Part shown: one piece after another, positions 39,594 to 49,461 of the stretch | How the letters are laid out: the number at the start of each line of letters is the position of its first letter | How positions within the stretch are numbered: position 1 is the stretch's first letter | Assembly (NCBI RefSeq): GCF_027497215.1 | Contig: NZ_CP114904.1 | Span: 6,602,501 to 6,666,500, forward strand | Direction: 5' to 3' | Length of the DNA stretch: 64,000 nucleotides | Origin: Micromonospora sp. WMMD812 | GTDB lineage: Bacteria; Actinomycetota; Actinomycetes; Mycobacteriales; Micromonosporaceae | Notes under the pieces: model-generated | The model's input: only the letters and a program-made list of their open reading frames with translations | What the model was told of the DNA's origin: nothing | Databases searched by the model: none | Translations under genes and position numbers: made by a program

Positions 39594-41236
39594 GCCCGCA
39601 GCTCACCGGCCGCATCGAGCAGCTGGGCCACGCCTGCGGACCGGTCGGTCAGGTGCAGCCGCAGCACCGGGCGGTCCCGCCCGGCGAGCGCCTGCCGGTC
39701 GCCGGCGGCCTGCGCCGCCTGGAGTTCCCCGAAGGAGTACGGCTTTCCGGGCACCTGCAGATCATCGGCGACCGCTCCGGTGATCTGCAGGTAGCTGCCG
39801 ACCTGGGGGCCGCCCTTGTGGTACTGGCCGGTGGAGTGCAGGAAGCGGGGCCCCCAACCGAAGGTCACCGGGCGGCCGGCGGCGGCCAGCACCGGCCGCA
39901 GCCGGGCCGCGTCCGCGTCGGCGAACCGGTCCAGGTACGCCATCACCGCGAGGTAGCCGTCGTCGCCGAGCCCGTCGAGCAGCCAGCGCAGCACACCGGC
40001 CAGGTCACCGGGCGCGCCCGCGGGGGCGTACACCTCGATCGCGCCCTCGGTGAACGACGGGGTCTCCGCCGGCAGGCCCGAGGCCAGGATCTTGTTGGTG
40101 TTCTCCTTGGACTCGGTGACGTTCGGCTGGTTGAACGGATCGATGCCGAGCACCACGCCGGCCACCGCGGTGGCGTACTCCCAGGCCAGGAACTGCGCGC
40201 CGAGGGGGCCGTTGACGGCCACGTCCGGGTCGGTGCCGCCACCGGGCACGTCGCCCGCGTTCAGCGCGCCGCCGTAGCTCACCGTCAGCACGTCCGGGCC
40301 CTTTGCGCCGGGACTCTGCGGCGACTCCACGACCACCGGCAGGATGCCCACCCCGGCCTTGCCGGTGGACTCCGCGATCAGCTGCTCGGCCCAGTCGCCG
40401 AGGCCGTCGATCCCGGTGCCGTCGGAGACCAGGGCGACCTTGTCCCGGGCGAGGGTGGCGGCGGCGCCGAGCGCGGCGCCCAGCGCCAGGGCCGGGTTGT
40501 CCCGGTCGGCGCCGAGCGACGCGGCGAACGCGTCGGCCTGGTCCAGCAGCTCCGCCACCTCGACGCCGGCCAGGGCCGACGGGACCAGCCCGAACGCGGT
40601 CAGCGCCGAGTAGCGGCCGCCCACGTTCGGGTCGGCGAGCACCGTGAACGCCCCCATCTCGGCGGCGGTCTGCTCCAGCGGCGAACCCGGGTCGGTGACG
40701 ATGACGAAGTGCCGGCCGGCCTCCGCCTCGGTCATCCCGGCGTCCAGGAACGCCTGCCAGTAGGCCCGGCGGTGGCTGTCGGTCTCCACCGTCGAACCGG
40801 ACTTGCTCGCCACCACCACGACGGTGCGCTCGAGCCGGTCACCCAGCGCCGCCCGGACCTGGCCGGGATCGGTGGTGTCGAGCACGGTCAGCGGCCGGCC
40901 CAGGGTCCGGGTGATCACCTCGGGGGCCAGCGAGGAGCCGCCCATGCCGGCGAGCACCACGTGGTCGAGGTCGCCCAGCTCCGCCTTCAACTCGGCGAGC
41001 TGGGGGAGCAGTTCCCGGCTGCGCTCGTGGGTGTCCACCCAGCCGAGGCGGATCTTCGCCTCGGCCTCGGCGTCCGGGCCCCAGAGGCCCGGGTCCTTCG
41101 CGGCCAGCTTGCCCGGGACGCCGGCGGTGACCAGCGCGTCCCGGGTCGAGGCCGGGGCGGACTTGTCGACGGCGTCCGCCCCGTACACGGTCAGCCCGGC
41201 GGCCGACTCGGCCGGCCCGCTGAAAAGGTCACTCAC
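39590..41236 (-). CDS. pgi: Glucose-6-phosphate isomerase
   Basis: 548 residues, of the divergent actinobacterial/cyanobacterial type. SIS-domain motifs [14 protein letters not shown] and [47 protein letters not shown], and [13 protein letters not shown] near the C-terminus. Links the pentose phosphate genes to glycolysis. GTG at 41236 lies at the end of the 80-bp cassette; the stop of the cassette ORF overlaps this GTG. The 3' end overlaps zwf. Confidence 0.95.
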   Translation of the reverse strand: MSDLFSGPAESAAGLTVYGADAVDKSAPASTRDALVTAGVPGKLAAKDPGLWGPDAEAEAKIRLGWVDTHERSRELLPQLAELKAELGDLDHVVLAGMGGSSLAPEVITRTLGRPLTVLDTTDPGQVRAALGDRLERTVVVVASKSGSTVETDSHRRAYWQAFLDAGMTEAEAGRHFVIVTDPGSPLEQTAAEMGAFTVLADPNVGGRYSALTAFGLVPSALAGVEVAELLDQADAFAASLGADRDNPALALGAALGAAATLARDKVALVSDGTGIDGLGDWAEQLIAESTGKAGVGILPVVVESPQSPGAKGPDVLTVSYGGALNAGDVPGGGTDPDVAVNGPLGAQFLAWEYATAVAGVVLGIDPFNQPNVTESKENTNKILASGLPAETPSFTEGAIEVYAPAGAPGDLAGVLRWLLDGLGDDGYLAVMAYLDRFADADAARLRPVLAAAGRPVTFGWGPRFLHSTGQYHKGGPQVGSYLQITGAVADDLQVPGKPYSFGELQAAQAAGDRQALAGRDRPVLRLHLTDRSAGVAQLLDAAGELRA

Positions 41237-41316
41237 GCCACCACTCCGCTCCGCTGCGTGGTGGCGCGAGGCGCCACGCTGCTGTGCTTGATGGTTCGCT
41301 CGCTCCGCTCGCTCAC
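41237..41316 (-). repeat. 80-bp stop/start junction cassette, copy 1 (tal/pgi)
   Basis: Exactly 80 bp separate the GTGA at the tal stop from the GTGA at the pgi start. On the minus strand it begins GTGAGCGAGCGGAGCGAGCG and contains GTGGCGC-CTC-GCGCCAC. A 27-codon ORF (start 41316, stop ending 41233; peptide begins [13 protein letters not shown], ends QRSGVVA) overlaps the tal stop at its start and the pgi start at its stop. Related to 55029-55108. Confidence 0.75.
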
Positions 41317-42491
41317 GCGTTCCCTCCCGCCTGCTGGGCCGCCTTGGCGTTGCCGCGCGCGGCCTTGCCGGGGGTTCCCGCGCCCTGCGCGGCCGACTCC
41401 AGCGACTTGCGTACGCCGTCGAGCAGCTCCAGCCAGCTGGCCTCGAACTTCTCCACGCCCTCGCGCTCCAGCACGAGCACCACGTCGTCCATGTCGACAC
41501 CGGCCGCCGTGAGGTCGGTGAAGACCTTGCGGGCGTCGTCGTACGAGCCGGTGATGGTGTCCGGGCGGGTCTCGCCGTGGTCGGCGAAGGCGTTGATGAC
41601 CGACTCCGGCATGGTGTTGACGGTGCCGGGGGCGATCAGCTCCTCGACGTAGATGACGTCCCGGTAGTCCGGGTTCTTGGTCGAGGTGGAGGCCCACAGC
41701 GGCCGCTGCGGGTGCGCGCCGGCGTCGGCGAGCGCCTGCCACCGGTCGGAGGAGAAGACCTTGCCGTAGCGCTCGTACGCGAGCCGGGCGTTGGCCACCG
41801 CGGCCTTGCCGCGCAGCGCCTTCGCCTCGTCCGAGCCGACCTTCTCCAGCCTCTTGTCGACCTCGGTGTCGACCCGGGAGACGAAGAAGGAGGCAACCGA
41901 TCCGATCTTGGACAGGTCGTGCCCGTTCGCCTTCGCCTGCTCCATGCCGTCGAGGAAGGCGTCCATCACCTGGGAGTAGCGGTCCAGGCCGAAGATCAGC
42001 GTCACGTTGACGCTGATGCCCTGGGCCAGGGTGGCGGTGATCGCCGGCAGGCCCGCCTCGGTGGCGGGGATCTTGATGAAGAGGTTCGGTCGGTCGATCA
42101 GCCACCACAGCGCGCCGGCCTCGGCGACGGTCTTCTCCGTCTCGTGGGCCAGCCGCGGGTCCACCTCGATGGAGACCCGGCCGTCGATGCCGGCGCTCGC
42201 GTCGTACGCCGGGCGCATCACGTCACACGCCCACCGCACGTCGTACGTGGTGAGCATGCGGACGGACTCCTCGACGTCCACCCCGCGGACGGCCAGGTCA
42301 CGCAGCTGCCAGTTGTACTCGTTCGCGTCGCTCAGCGCCTTCGCGAAGATGGTCGGGTTCGAGGTCACCCCGACCAGGTGCTTCTCCCGGCGGAGCTGGT
42401 CCAGCCCGCCGGAGCTCAGTCGTACCCGGGAAAGATCGTCGAGCCAGATCGCCACACCCGCGGCGCTCAGCTCACCCAGCCGATCCGTCAT
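41313..42491 (-). CDS. tal: Transaldolase
   Basis: 392 residues, the long actinobacterial form. Schiff-base Lys in [25 protein letters not shown] at the N-terminus, [28 protein letters not shown] and [17 protein letters not shown] 42491 is preferred ([10 protein letters not shown]); GTG 42500 is in frame but only 1 nt from GGGGAG. Begins 16 bp after tkt. The C-terminus is followed directly by the 80-bp cassette. Confidence 0.96.
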   Translation of the reverse strand: MTDRLGELSAAGVAIWLDDLSRVRLSSGGLDQLRREKHLVGVTSNPTIFAKALSDANEYNWQLRDLAVRGVDVEESVRMLTTYDVRWACDVMRPAYDASAGIDGRVSIEVDPRLAHETEKTVAEAGALWWLIDRPNLFIKIPATEAGLPAITATLAQGISVNVTLIFGLDRYSQVMDAFLDGMEQAKANGHDLSKIGSVASFFVSRVDTEVDKRLEKVGSDEAKALRGKAAVANARLAYERYGKVFSSDRWQALADAGAHPQRPLWASTSTKNPDYRDVIYVEELIAPGTVNTMPESVINAFADHGETRPDTITGSYDDARKVFTDLTAAGVDMDDVVLVLEREGVEKFEASWLELLDGVRKSLESAAQGAGTPGKAARGNAKAAQQAGGNA

Positions 42492-42507
42492 GCCGTCCAC
42501 GCTCCCC

Positions 42508-44643
42508 TCAGTTGCCGGTCGTAGAACCGGTGATGTCGCCCACCCGGGTCAGCGCCGCGTGCGCGGCGGCCACGATCCGGTCGGGGGTGAACCCGAACTG
42601 CTCGAACAGCACGGAATGCGGCGCGCTCGCCCCGTAGTGCTCCAGGCTGACGCTCTCGCCGCAGTCGCCGACGACGGCGCGCCAGGACATGGCGATGCCC
42701 GCCTCCACGCTCACCCGTGCCTTTACCCCGCGCGGGAGCACCGACTCCCGATAGGCCTCGTCCTGCTCGGCGAACCACTCCTGGCAGGGCATCGAGACGA
42801 CGCGGGTGGGGGTGCCGTCCGCCTCCAGCCGCTCCCGGGCGGTCAGGCAGAGCTGCACCTCGGAGCCGGTGCCGACGAGGATGACCTGCGGCTTGCCGGT
42901 GGACGCCTCGGCCAGCACGTACCCCCCGCGGGCCACGCCCTCGGCGCCGGCGAGGGCGCTCCGGTCGACGGTGGGCAGCGGCTGGCGGCTGAGCGCCATC
43001 GCGGTCGGCCGGTCGGTGTGCTCCAGGGCGACCCGCCACGCCCAGGCGGTCTCGTTGGCGTCGGCCGGGCGGACCACGTCCAGGCCCGGGATGGCCCGCA
43101 GGGCGGTCAAGTGCTCCACCGGCTGGTGGGTCGGGCCGTCCTCGCCGAGACCGATCGAGTCGTGCGTCCAGACGTAGACCACCGGCAGCTTCATCAGCGC
43201 GGCGAGCCGCACCGAGGGGCGCATGTAGTCGCTGAACACCAGGAAGGTGCCGCCGTACGGGCGGGTGCCGCCGTGCAGGGCGATGCCGTTGAGGATCGCG
43301 CCCATGGCGTGCTCCCGGATGCCGAAGTGCAGCGTGCGGCCGTACTCGTGGCCCGGGAAGTCCTTGGTGGCGTGGGTGGCCGGGATGAACGACGGCTCGC
43401 CCTTCATCGTGGTGTTGTTGCTCTCCGCGAGGTCGGCCGAGCCGCCCCACAGCTCGGGGAGCACCGGCGCCAGCGCCTCCAGCACCTTGCCCGAGGCGGC
43501 CCGGGTGGCGATGCCCTTGGCGTCCGCCGGGAACTCGGGCAGCGCGTCCGTCCAGCCGTTCGGCAGGATGCGGCCGGCCAGGCGGTCGTACAGCGCCTTG
43601 CGCTCCGGGTTGGCCTGCGCCCAGCTCTCGAACGCCCCGGTCCACTCCTGCTGCGCCTGCTCACCCCGGGCGAGCACCTCGCGGGCGCGCGTCAGCACAT
43701 CCTCGTCGACCTGGAAGGTCTGCGCCGGGTCGAGGCCGAGGATCTGCTTGGTGGCCGCCACCTCGTCGGCGCCGAGCGCCGAGCCGTGGATCTTGCCGGT
43801 GTTCTGCTTGTTGGGCGCGGGCCAGCCGATGATGGTGCGCAGCGCGATGAAGGACGGGCGACCGGCCTCCGCCCGGGCCGCCACCAGCGCCCGGTACAGC
43901 GCCTCCACGTCCTCGTGGTAGTCGCCCTGGTCGGCGTCGCCGCGGCGCCAGTCGACGGTCTGCACGTGCCAGCCGTACGCCTCGTAGCGGGCCGCCACGT
44001 CCTCGCTCTTGGCGATCCGGGTGTCGTCCTCGATCGAGATCTCGTTGTCGTCGTAGATCACCGTGAGGTTGCCGAGCTGCTGGTGGCCGGCGAGCGCGCT
44101 CGCCTCGTGGCTGATGCCCTCCTCGATGTCGCCGTCGGAGGCGATGCACCAGATGTCGTGGTCGAAGACGGAGGCGCCCGGCTCGGTCTCCGGGTCGAAC
44201 AGGCCGCGCTCGCGGCGGGCCGCCATCGCCATGCCGACCGCGTTGCCGAGGCCCTGGCCGAGCGGGCCGGTGGTGGTCTCCACGCCCGGGGTGTGCCCGT
44301 GCTCGGGGTGGCCCGGGGTGAGGGAGCCCCACTGCCGCAGCGACTTCAGGTCCTCGAGGCTCAGCGGGTAGCCGGAGAGGAAGAGCTGGATGTAGAGCGT
44401 GAGGCTGGAGTGCCCGGCGGAGAGCACGAAGCGGTCCCGGCCGGGCCAGTTCGGGTCGGCCGGGTTGTGCCGCATCACCTTGTTGAAGAGCAGGTACGCC
44501 GCGGGCGCGAGGCTCATCGCGGTGCCCGGGTGGCCGTTGCCGGATTTCTCCACGGCGTCCATGGCCAGCACGCGGACGGTGTCGACGGCCCGGCGGTCGA
44601 GGTCGGACCAGTTGAGTGCGGACTCGGGTCGGTTGGCAGCCAC
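42508..44643 (-). CDS. tkt: Transketolase
   Basis: 711 residues, thiamine-diphosphate enzyme. [23 protein letters not shown] motif [19 protein letters not shown]...YDDNEISIE, pyrimidine-domain [14 protein letters not shown] and [21 protein letters not shown] at 44643 with GAGGAG 10 nt upstream. First gene of the pentose phosphate operon; TAGGGT (44692-44687, minus strand) is a candidate -10. Confidence 0.98.
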   Translation of the reverse strand: MAANRPESALNWSDLDRRAVDTVRVLAMDAVEKSGNGHPGTAMSLAPAAYLLFNKVMRHNPADPNWPGRDRFVLSAGHSSLTLYIQLFLSGYPLSLEDLKSLRQWGSLTPGHPEHGHTPGVETTTGPLGQGLGNAVGMAMAARRERGLFDPETEPGASVFDHDIWCIASDGDIEEGISHEASALAGHQQLGNLTVIYDDNEISIEDDTRIAKSEDVAARYEAYGWHVQTVDWRRGDADQGDYHEDVEALYRALVAARAEAGRPSFIALRTIIGWPAPNKQNTGKIHGSALGADEVAATKQILGLDPAQTFQVDEDVLTRAREVLARGEQAQQEWTGAFESWAQANPERKALYDRLAGRILPNGWTDALPEFPADAKGIATRAASGKVLEALAPVLPELWGGSADLAESNNTTMKGEPSFIPATHATKDFPGHEYGRTLHFGIREHAMGAILNGIALHGGTRPYGGTFLVFSDYMRPSVRLAALMKLPVVYVWTHDSIGLGEDGPTHQPVEHLTALRAIPGLDVVRPADANETAWAWRVALEHTDRPTAMALSRQPLPTVDRSALAGAEGVARGGYVLAEASTGKPQVILVGTGSEVQLCLTARERLEADGTPTRVVSMPCQEWFAEQDEAYRESVLPRGVKARVSVEAGIAMSWRAVVGDCGESVSLEHYGASAPHSVLFEQFGFTPDRIVAAAHAALTRVGDITGSTTGN

Positions 44644-44908
44644 GTTGGTTGTGCTCCTCGGCAGATGGGCGGAACCCTCACTGGTGACCCTATCGAGCCG
44701 TCCTAAACGTCCGCCCGGGGATCACTGCATGGTCCTCTGTACTCCTACGCCGGGATCCGGCGAAAGCGCCGAGGGTGTGACGGCAGGCACCGTTGCCGGG
44801 TCGGCCGGGCAGCCAAAACGACAGCGCGTAGTGTGTGGGGCGGTGTGTGGCCCGACCTGGGTCCCGCCCTCCTCGATCTCCCGCGCCGACGCCGGAAGGT
44901 GGCAATCC
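44644..44908. promoter_or_regulatory. Divergent tkt/ctaB promoter region
   Basis: 265 bp. Leftward: TAGGGT (44692-44687) gives a leader of about 37 nt for tkt. Rightward: TAGTGT (44829-44834) gives about 68 nt for ctaB. No convincing -35 for either, and no operator recognised. Confidence 0.5.
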
Positions 44909-45868
44909 GTGAGCATGATCACCGAGCGCCCCGTCAGCGACTCCGCCGGGCCGCAGCCCGTGCGGACGGTGGCGGACGGCTCGGTCACGCCGCGGCGGGA
45001 CGTGCGGGCGATCGTGTCGGCGTACGTGGCGTTGACCAAGCCGCGGATCGTCGAGCTGTTGCTGGTCACCACGGTGCCGGCGATGATGCTCGCCGCCGGC
45101 GGGCTCCCGTCGCTGTGGCTGGTAGCCGTGGTGCTGGTCGGCGGATCGCTCGCCGCCGGGGCGGCCAGCGTGCTCAACTGCTACATCGACCGGGACATCG
45201 ACCAGTTGATGCGGCGCACCAAGCGCCGGCCGCTGCCCGCGCACACCGTGTCGCCGCGCAGCGCCCTGATCTTCGGGCTGGTGCTGGCGGTGATCTCGGT
45301 CGCCCTGATGGCCGCGTTCACCAACCTGCTGGCGGCGGGGCTCACGCTGGCCGCGATCGCCTACTACGACCTGGTCTACACGCTCTGGTTGAAGCGGACC
45401 ACGCCGGCGAACACGTTCTGGGGCGGCGCCTGCGGCGCCGCGCCGGTGCTGATCGGCTGGGCCGCGGTCACCGGCTCGCTCGCGCCGGCCGCGTGGGGGC
45501 TGTTCGCGGTGGTCTTCTTCTGGCAGATGCCGCACTTCTACCCGCTCGCCATGAAGTACAAGGACGACTACGCCCGGGCCGGGATCCCGATGCTGCCGGT
45601 GGTGGCGTCCACCCGCCGGGTCAACGCCGAGATCCTGATCTTCGCGTGGCTGACCGTGCTGACCTCGCTGGCGATCTGGCCGCTGGGGATGAGCGCCGTC
45701 TACGGCGTCCCGACGCTGGTCGTGGGGAGCATCTTCCTGGTCGAGGCGCACCGGCTCTGCGGCCGTGCCGCCCGCGGCGAGGCGGTCAAGCCCATGCGGC
45801 TGTTCCACTGGTCGACGACGTACCTGACCATCGTCTTCGCCGCGGTCGCGCTCGACGCCCTGATCTGA
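44909..45868 (+). CDS. ctaB: Heme O synthase (protoheme IX farnesyltransferase)
   Basis: 319 residues, UbiA prenyltransferase with about nine membrane helices. First Asp-rich motif [20 protein letters not shown], second region [20 protein letters not shown], and [21 protein letters not shown]. Farnesylates heme B for the aa3-type oxidase; CtaA, encoded at 47601-48584, does the next step. GTG 44909 with AAGGTGG upstream; ATG 44915 also possible. Divergent from tkt. Confidence 0.96.
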   Translation: MSMITERPVSDSAGPQPVRTVADGSVTPRRDVRAIVSAYVALTKPRIVELLLVTTVPAMMLAAGGLPSLWLVAVVLVGGSLAAGAASVLNCYIDRDIDQLMRRTKRRPLPAHTVSPRSALIFGLVLAVISVALMAAFTNLLAAGLTLAAIAYYDLVYTLWLKRTTPANTFWGGACGAAPVLIGWAAVTGSLAPAAWGLFAVVFFWQMPHFYPLAMKYKDDYARAGIPMLPVVASTRRVNAEILIFAWLTVLTSLAIWPLGMSAVYGVPTLVVGSIFLVEAHRLCGRAARGEAVKPMRLFHWSTTYLTIVFAAVALDALI

Positions 45869-45872
45869 CGTC

Positions 45873-45900
45873 GACCAGGGGGCGCCCGGCGACCCTGGTC
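45873..45900 (+). terminator. ctaB terminator
   Basis: GACCAGGG (45873-45880) pairs with CCCTGGTC (45893-45900), with an inner GGCGCCC, just beyond the ctaB stop. Confidence 0.7.
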
Positions 45901-46182
45901 CGGGGGAGCGACGGCCGGCCTGGCCGCCGGGGTACGGGGTGTTCCTCCGACAAATCATCATCATGGATGAGTTGTCCGAGTTTCACGTCACATCATCGCA
46001 CCTGTCAGCATGAGTCGGACCGGCTCAACCCTGCACCGGAACCGCCCGAAACTTTGCACCCTTAAGTCCGGATAATTACGGACGTTTTACCTGTGGTCTT
46101 CCTTAAACCCTCGGGTAACAGGCATCACAAAAGCTTCACGGTTCTCGCCCGCCTGGGTGGGAGTCTGCTTAGGCTTCGCGTC
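45901..46182. promoter_or_regulatory. AT-rich intergenic control region
   Basis: With the ctaB terminator this makes a 314-bp gap. From about 45940 the base composition drops far below the surroundings. It contains an imperfect 13-bp inverted repeat, CCGACAAATCATC (45947-45959) with GATGAGTTGTCCG (45966-45978), and GTCCG-GATAATTA-CGGAC (46066-46083). TAGGCT (46170-46175) is the -10 of the following gene. Probably a multi-site regulatory region. Confidence 0.5.
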
Positions 46183-46512
46183 ATGGCAGATGGTTCCGAT
46201 ACGACGCTGACGGCTGAGCACACCGAGCAGACCCCCATGGGCCTGGTCGCGGGCATCAAGTCGTTCGCCGCCGGACACGGCGGTGCCAAGGCGGTCATCG
46301 AGTACGTCGGCAAGCGCGGTGCGCGCATCGTCCTCGTCGGCGAGGACGGTGCGTGGGGTGACCAGTTCGCGGACGACACCGTCGTCGCGCGGGAGGCCTG
46401 CGCCAAGGCGGGGGTCTCCGTGGAGAACGCCTGGGAGCGGGAACTGATGGACCAGATGCGGCCGAGCAACGACCTCTGGCGGTCGATGGCCCGACGCACG
46501 ATGGCCCGTTGA
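46183..46512 (+). CDS. Conserved-looking hypothetical protein, 109 residues
   Basis: I do not recognise this family. Small soluble protein: a polar N-terminus (MADGSDTTLTAEHTEQTP), then MGLVAGIKSFAAGHGGAKAV, an IEYVGKRGARIVLVGEDGAWG strand-turn segment, and a helical C-terminus rich in Arg and Met (MRPSNDLWRSMARRTMAR). No Cys, membrane or signal segment. TAGGCT plus 7 nt precedes the ATG with no ribosome-binding site, so it is leaderless. The unusually AT-rich upstream region with two palindromes suggests tight regulation. An upstream in-frame start at 46093 is unlikely. Confidence 0.7.
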   Translation: MADGSDTTLTAEHTEQTPMGLVAGIKSFAAGHGGAKAVIEYVGKRGARIVLVGEDGAWGDQFADDTVVAREACAKAGVSVENAWERELMDQMRPSNDLWRSMARRTMAR

Positions 46513-46526
46513 GATAGCTGGGAAAG

Positions 46527-47450
46527 TTGACCAACCACCACCACCAGGCGACCCGGGGGGAACCCCGGGTCGCCCTTGTGACCTGCACCGAACTCGCCGA
46601 CCTGGACCCGGACGACCGGCTCGTGCTCGCCCCGCTCGCGGCGCGCGGCATCACCGCCGAGCCCGCCGTCTGGGACGACCCGGCCAGCGACTGGACCGCG
46701 TACGACCTCGTGGTGCTGCGCTCGCCGTGGGACTACATGCTGCGCCGCGACGAGTTCGTCGCCTGGGCGGAGCGCGTGCCCACCCTGGCCAACCCGGCCG
46801 ACGTGGTGCGCTGGAACACCGACAAGCGCTACGTGGGCGAGCTGTCCGCCGCCGGGGTGCCGACTGTACCGACCTCGTGGGTCGTGCCCGGCGAGTCCTG
46901 GCAGCCACCCGCGGAGTCCGGCGAGTACGTCATCAAGCCCGCGGTCAGCGCCGGCAGCCAGGACACCGGCCGGTACGACCTGGCCGACCCGGAGCACCGG
47001 AAGCTCGCGGTGGCGCATGTCCGGCGGCTGTCCGACGCCGGGCGGGTCACCATGATCCAGCCCTACCTGACCGCGGTGGACACCGCGGGCGAGACGGCGC
47101 TGCTCTTCCTCGCCGGCCCGGACGGCCTGGCGTTCAGTCACGCCATCCGCAAGGGTCCCATGCTGACCGGTCCGGACTTCGGCGTCGAGGGCCTCTACCG
47201 GCCCGAGGAGATCACCGCCCGACTGGCCACGGAGGCGCAGCTGGCGGTTGCCGAGAAGACCCTCGCGGCCGTCCCGGGCGGGTCGGAGCGGCTGCTCTAC
47301 GCCCGCGTCGACCTGATCCCCGGCCCGGACGGCAGCCCGGTCCTCGTCGAGCTGGAGCTCACCGAGCCCTCGCTCTTCCTGGCCCACGCCGCCGGCGCCC
47401 CCGAGCGCCTGGCCGACGCGATCACCAGCCACCTGCCCCGCCCCGCCTGA
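46527..47450 (+). CDS. ATP-grasp-domain protein
   Basis: 307 residues from TTG 46527. PRVALVTCTELADLDPDDRL is the first strand; EYVIKPAVSAGSQDTGRYDL is the ATP-grasp nucleotide region; LLYARVDLIPGPDGSPVLVE, then LELTEPSLFL, carries metal/ATP-binding acids (R-x-D, E-x-E). It resembles glutathione-synthetase-like/DcsG-type ligases; substrates unknown. Start uncertain: TTG 46527 has GGGAAAG upstream, while GTG 46578 would drop strand one. A strong 11-bp hairpin (46548-46573) covers codons 8-16. It follows the 109-residue protein by 14 bp. Confidence 0.75.
   Translation: MTNHHHQATRGEPRVALVTCTELADLDPDDRLVLAPLAARGITAEPAVWDDPASDWTAYDLVVLRSPWDYMLRRDEFVAWAERVPTLANPADVVRWNTDKRYVGELSAAGVPTVPTSWVVPGESWQPPAESGEYVIKPAVSAGSQDTGRYDLADPEHRKLAVAHVRRLSDAGRVTMIQPYLTAVDTAGETALLFLAGPDGLAFSHAIRKGPMLTGPDFGVEGLYRPEEITARLATEAQLAVAEKTLAAVPGGSERLLYARVDLIPGPDGSPVLVELELTEPSLFLAHAAGAPERLADAITSHLPRPA
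46548..46573 (+). other. Strong hairpin at the start of the ATP-grasp gene
   Basis: GCGACCCGGGG (46548-46558) pairs perfectly with CCCCGGGTCGC (46563-46573) over a GGAA loop. It could terminate the upstream gene, or hinder or gate initiation of the ATP-grasp frame. Confidence 0.75.
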
Positions 47451-47490
47451 CCCCTGCCCGTGCGGTCCCCGGGACGCCGGGGCGGTGGCC

Positions 47491-47566
47491 TTGATCGCGC
47501 TCGATCCCGGATGTAGTGGCGTCGGTGTGTCGGTGAGGCCACTACATCCGTGTTGTTGTGTGATCT
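47491..47566. repeat. Family B palindromic repeat, copy 1
   Basis: TTGATCGCGCTCGATC (47491-47506) leads into a perfect 12-bp inverted repeat, GGATGTAGTGGC (47509-47520) / GCCACTACATCC (47538-47549), ending near TGATC. It lies between convergent ATP-grasp and ctaA genes. It shares its core with 55649-55721. Confidence 0.8.
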
Positions 47567-47600
47567 TGGCGGGCGCGAGCGCGGGCGCGGGGCGGGTGGG

Positions 47601-48584
47601 TCAGGCGGGGGCGGGGACGGCCTCGGGGGCCGGGGTGGCGAGCGGAGCGGGTGCGACCGGCTGGCGCTCCCGGGTGGCCCACTGCACGTGCAGGGTGGCC
47701 AGCAGGACCAGGCAGGAGCCGAACATGTGCGCCCCGACCAGCACGGCGGGCAGGTGCGTGAAGTACTGCACGAAGCCCACCACGCCCTGGCCGAGCTCGA
47801 CCGCGAGCAGCAGCACGGCCGCCCGGGCGGCCCGCGTCGCGCCGACCGCGCGGAACGCGAACACCAGCGCCACCGAGAGGCCGATCAGCAGGAAGACGCC
47901 GTCGGCGTGCACCTGGGAGATCGCCTCCGGGTCGAGGCCGTTGCGGGCCGCGCCCGCGTCGCCGGCGTGTGGGCCGCTGCCGGTGACCCAGGTGCCGACC
48001 ACCAGCACCGCGACGCCGACCGCCGTCGTGAGCTGGGTGAGGGCGCGCAGCGGCGCCGGCACCACGGGCACCGCCGGCCCGTCCGGGTCCGTCGTCCGGC
48101 GCCAGAGGGCGTACGCGGCGGCGATCACCGCCATCGAGGCCAGGAAGTGCAGCCCGACCACCCACGGGTTGAGGTTGGTGAGCACGGTGATGCCGCCGAC
48201 CACCGCCTGGGCCGGGATGCCGAAGAAGACCGCGACCGCCAGGGGCAGCAGCCCCCGCCGACGGGGCCGGTGCGCCAGCACCGCCAGCACGGTGGCGAAC
48301 GCGATGATGCCGACCGCGAACGTGAGCAGCCGGTTGCCGAACTCGATCGCCCCGTGCACGCCCATCTCCGACGTCGCCACGTACGACGCGTCGGTGCACC
48401 GGGGCCAGGTCGGGCAGCCGAGGCCGGAGGCCGTCAGCCGGACGGCCCCGCCGGTGACCACGATGCCGACGTTCGCGATGATCGAGGCGAGCGCCAACCC
48501 GCGCAGCAGCCTGACGGAGACCGGGAACCGGGCGAGCAGGCGCTGCGACCCGGCGAGAGCCGGGAACCGGACGGAAGGCTTCAC
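47601..48584 (-). CDS. ctaA: Heme A synthase
   Basis: 327 residues, eight membrane helices in two four-helix bundles. TGGAVRLTASGLGCPTWPRC carries the paired-cysteine loop; GVHGAIEFGNRLLTF and HFLASMAV, and HADGVFLLIGLSVAL and GAHMFGSCLVLLATLH supply heme histidines. Oxidises heme O made by CtaB. GTG at 48584 follows TAGGAT by 7 nt (leaderless); a GTG at 48602 would place that -10 inside the frame. A C-terminal Pro/Ala tail. Divergent from sufR. Confidence 0.94.
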   Translation of the reverse strand: MKPSVRFPALAGSQRLLARFPVSVRLLRGLALASIIANVGIVVTGGAVRLTASGLGCPTWPRCTDASYVATSEMGVHGAIEFGNRLLTFAVGIIAFATVLAVLAHRPRRRGLLPLAVAVFFGIPAQAVVGGITVLTNLNPWVVGLHFLASMAVIAAAYALWRRTTDPDGPAVPVVPAPLRALTQLTTAVGVAVLVVGTWVTGSGPHAGDAGAARNGLDPEAISQVHADGVFLLIGLSVALVFAFRAVGATRAARAAVLLLAVELGQGVVGFVQYFTHLPAVLVGAHMFGSCLVLLATLHVQWATRERQPVAPAPLATPAPEAVPAPA

Positions 48585-48699
48585 GGAGCGAATCCTACGC
48601 ACCGTAGTGGATCCCCTAACGGGTGACTCCGCCCCCGGTGTCGGGGATCACCGGGGGGTGGGTTTGCGGGCCTTCCGGGATTTACGTAACGTTGGCGTT
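48585..48699. promoter_or_regulatory. Divergent ctaA/sufR promoters
   Basis: Leftward TAGGAT (48597-48592) and rightward TAACGT (48687-48692), each 7 nt from a GTG. The palindromes TTACGTAA (48682-48689) and AACGTT (48688-48693) overlap the sufR -10 and are a candidate SufR autoregulatory site. Confidence 0.6.
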
Positions 48700-49461
48700 G
48701 TGAAAAAGGCGGCGGGGCTCTCCGGGCACGGACCGACGGCCGGTGCGGCCGCCGGTCTGCCGGCGTCCGCCGCCGCCGACGTGTCGACCCGGGGCCGGGT
48801 CACCCAGTTGCTGCTCGAGCGGGGCGCGACCACCGCGGCGCAGCTCGGCTCGGCGCTCGGGCTCAGCCCGGCCGCGATCCGTCGGCACCTCGACGCGATG
48901 CTCGCCGACGGTGACGTGGTGGCGCGAGAGCAGGCGGTCCGCGGCCACCGCGGCCGGGGCCGCCCGGCCAAGGTGTTCGTGTTGACCGACGCCGGCCGGG
49001 GCCGCTGCGGCGACCACCACTACGACAACATGGCCACCGCCGCCCTGCGCTGGATCGCCCGCACCGGGGGGCCCGAGGCGGTGGAGGTGTTCGCCGCCGA
49101 GCAGGTCTCCGCGCTGGAGACCCGCTGCCGGGCCGCCATGGAGGACGCCGGCGACGACCCGCTCGCGCGGGCCGAGGCACTCGCCGGGGCGCTGACCGCC
49201 GAGGGCTACGCTGCCAACGCGTCCACGATCGCCACCGGCGGCCAGCTCTGCCAACACCACTGCCCGGTGGCGCACGTCGCCGCCGAGTTTCCTCAGCTGT
49301 GCGAGGCCGAGACCGCGGTGATCTCCCGTCTGGTCGGCACCCACGTGCAGCGCCTGGCCACCATCGCGCACGGCGACGGGGTGTGCACCACGCACATCCC
49401 GACCCAGCCGGGGCGTGCCCAGTCCGGAAAGACCGTCACCACTGTGAGGACAGATAGATGA
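48700..49461 (+). CDS. sufR: Fe-S-sensing repressor SufR
   Basis: 253 residues. Winged helix [36 protein letters not shown], and [17 protein letters not shown]. The C-terminal [20 protein letters not shown] supplies the three clustered cysteines that bind [4Fe-4S] in actinobacterial SufR. Holo-SufR would repress the suf operon when Fe-S supply is ample. GTG at 48700 follows TAACGT by 7 nt, a leaderless start. Overlaps sufB by 4 bp (ATGA), so the repressor is made with the operon it controls. Confidence 0.93.
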   Translation: MKKAAGLSGHGPTAGAAAGLPASAAADVSTRGRVTQLLLERGATTAAQLGSALGLSPAAIRRHLDAMLADGDVVAREQAVRGHRGRGRPAKVFVLTDAGRGRCGDHHYDNMATAALRWIARTGGPEAVEVFAAEQVSALETRCRAAMEDAGDDPLARAEALAGALTAEGYAANASTIATGGQLCQHHCPVAHVAAEFPQLCEAETAVISRLVGTHVQRLATIAHGDGVCTTHIPTQPGRAQSGKTVTTVRTDR

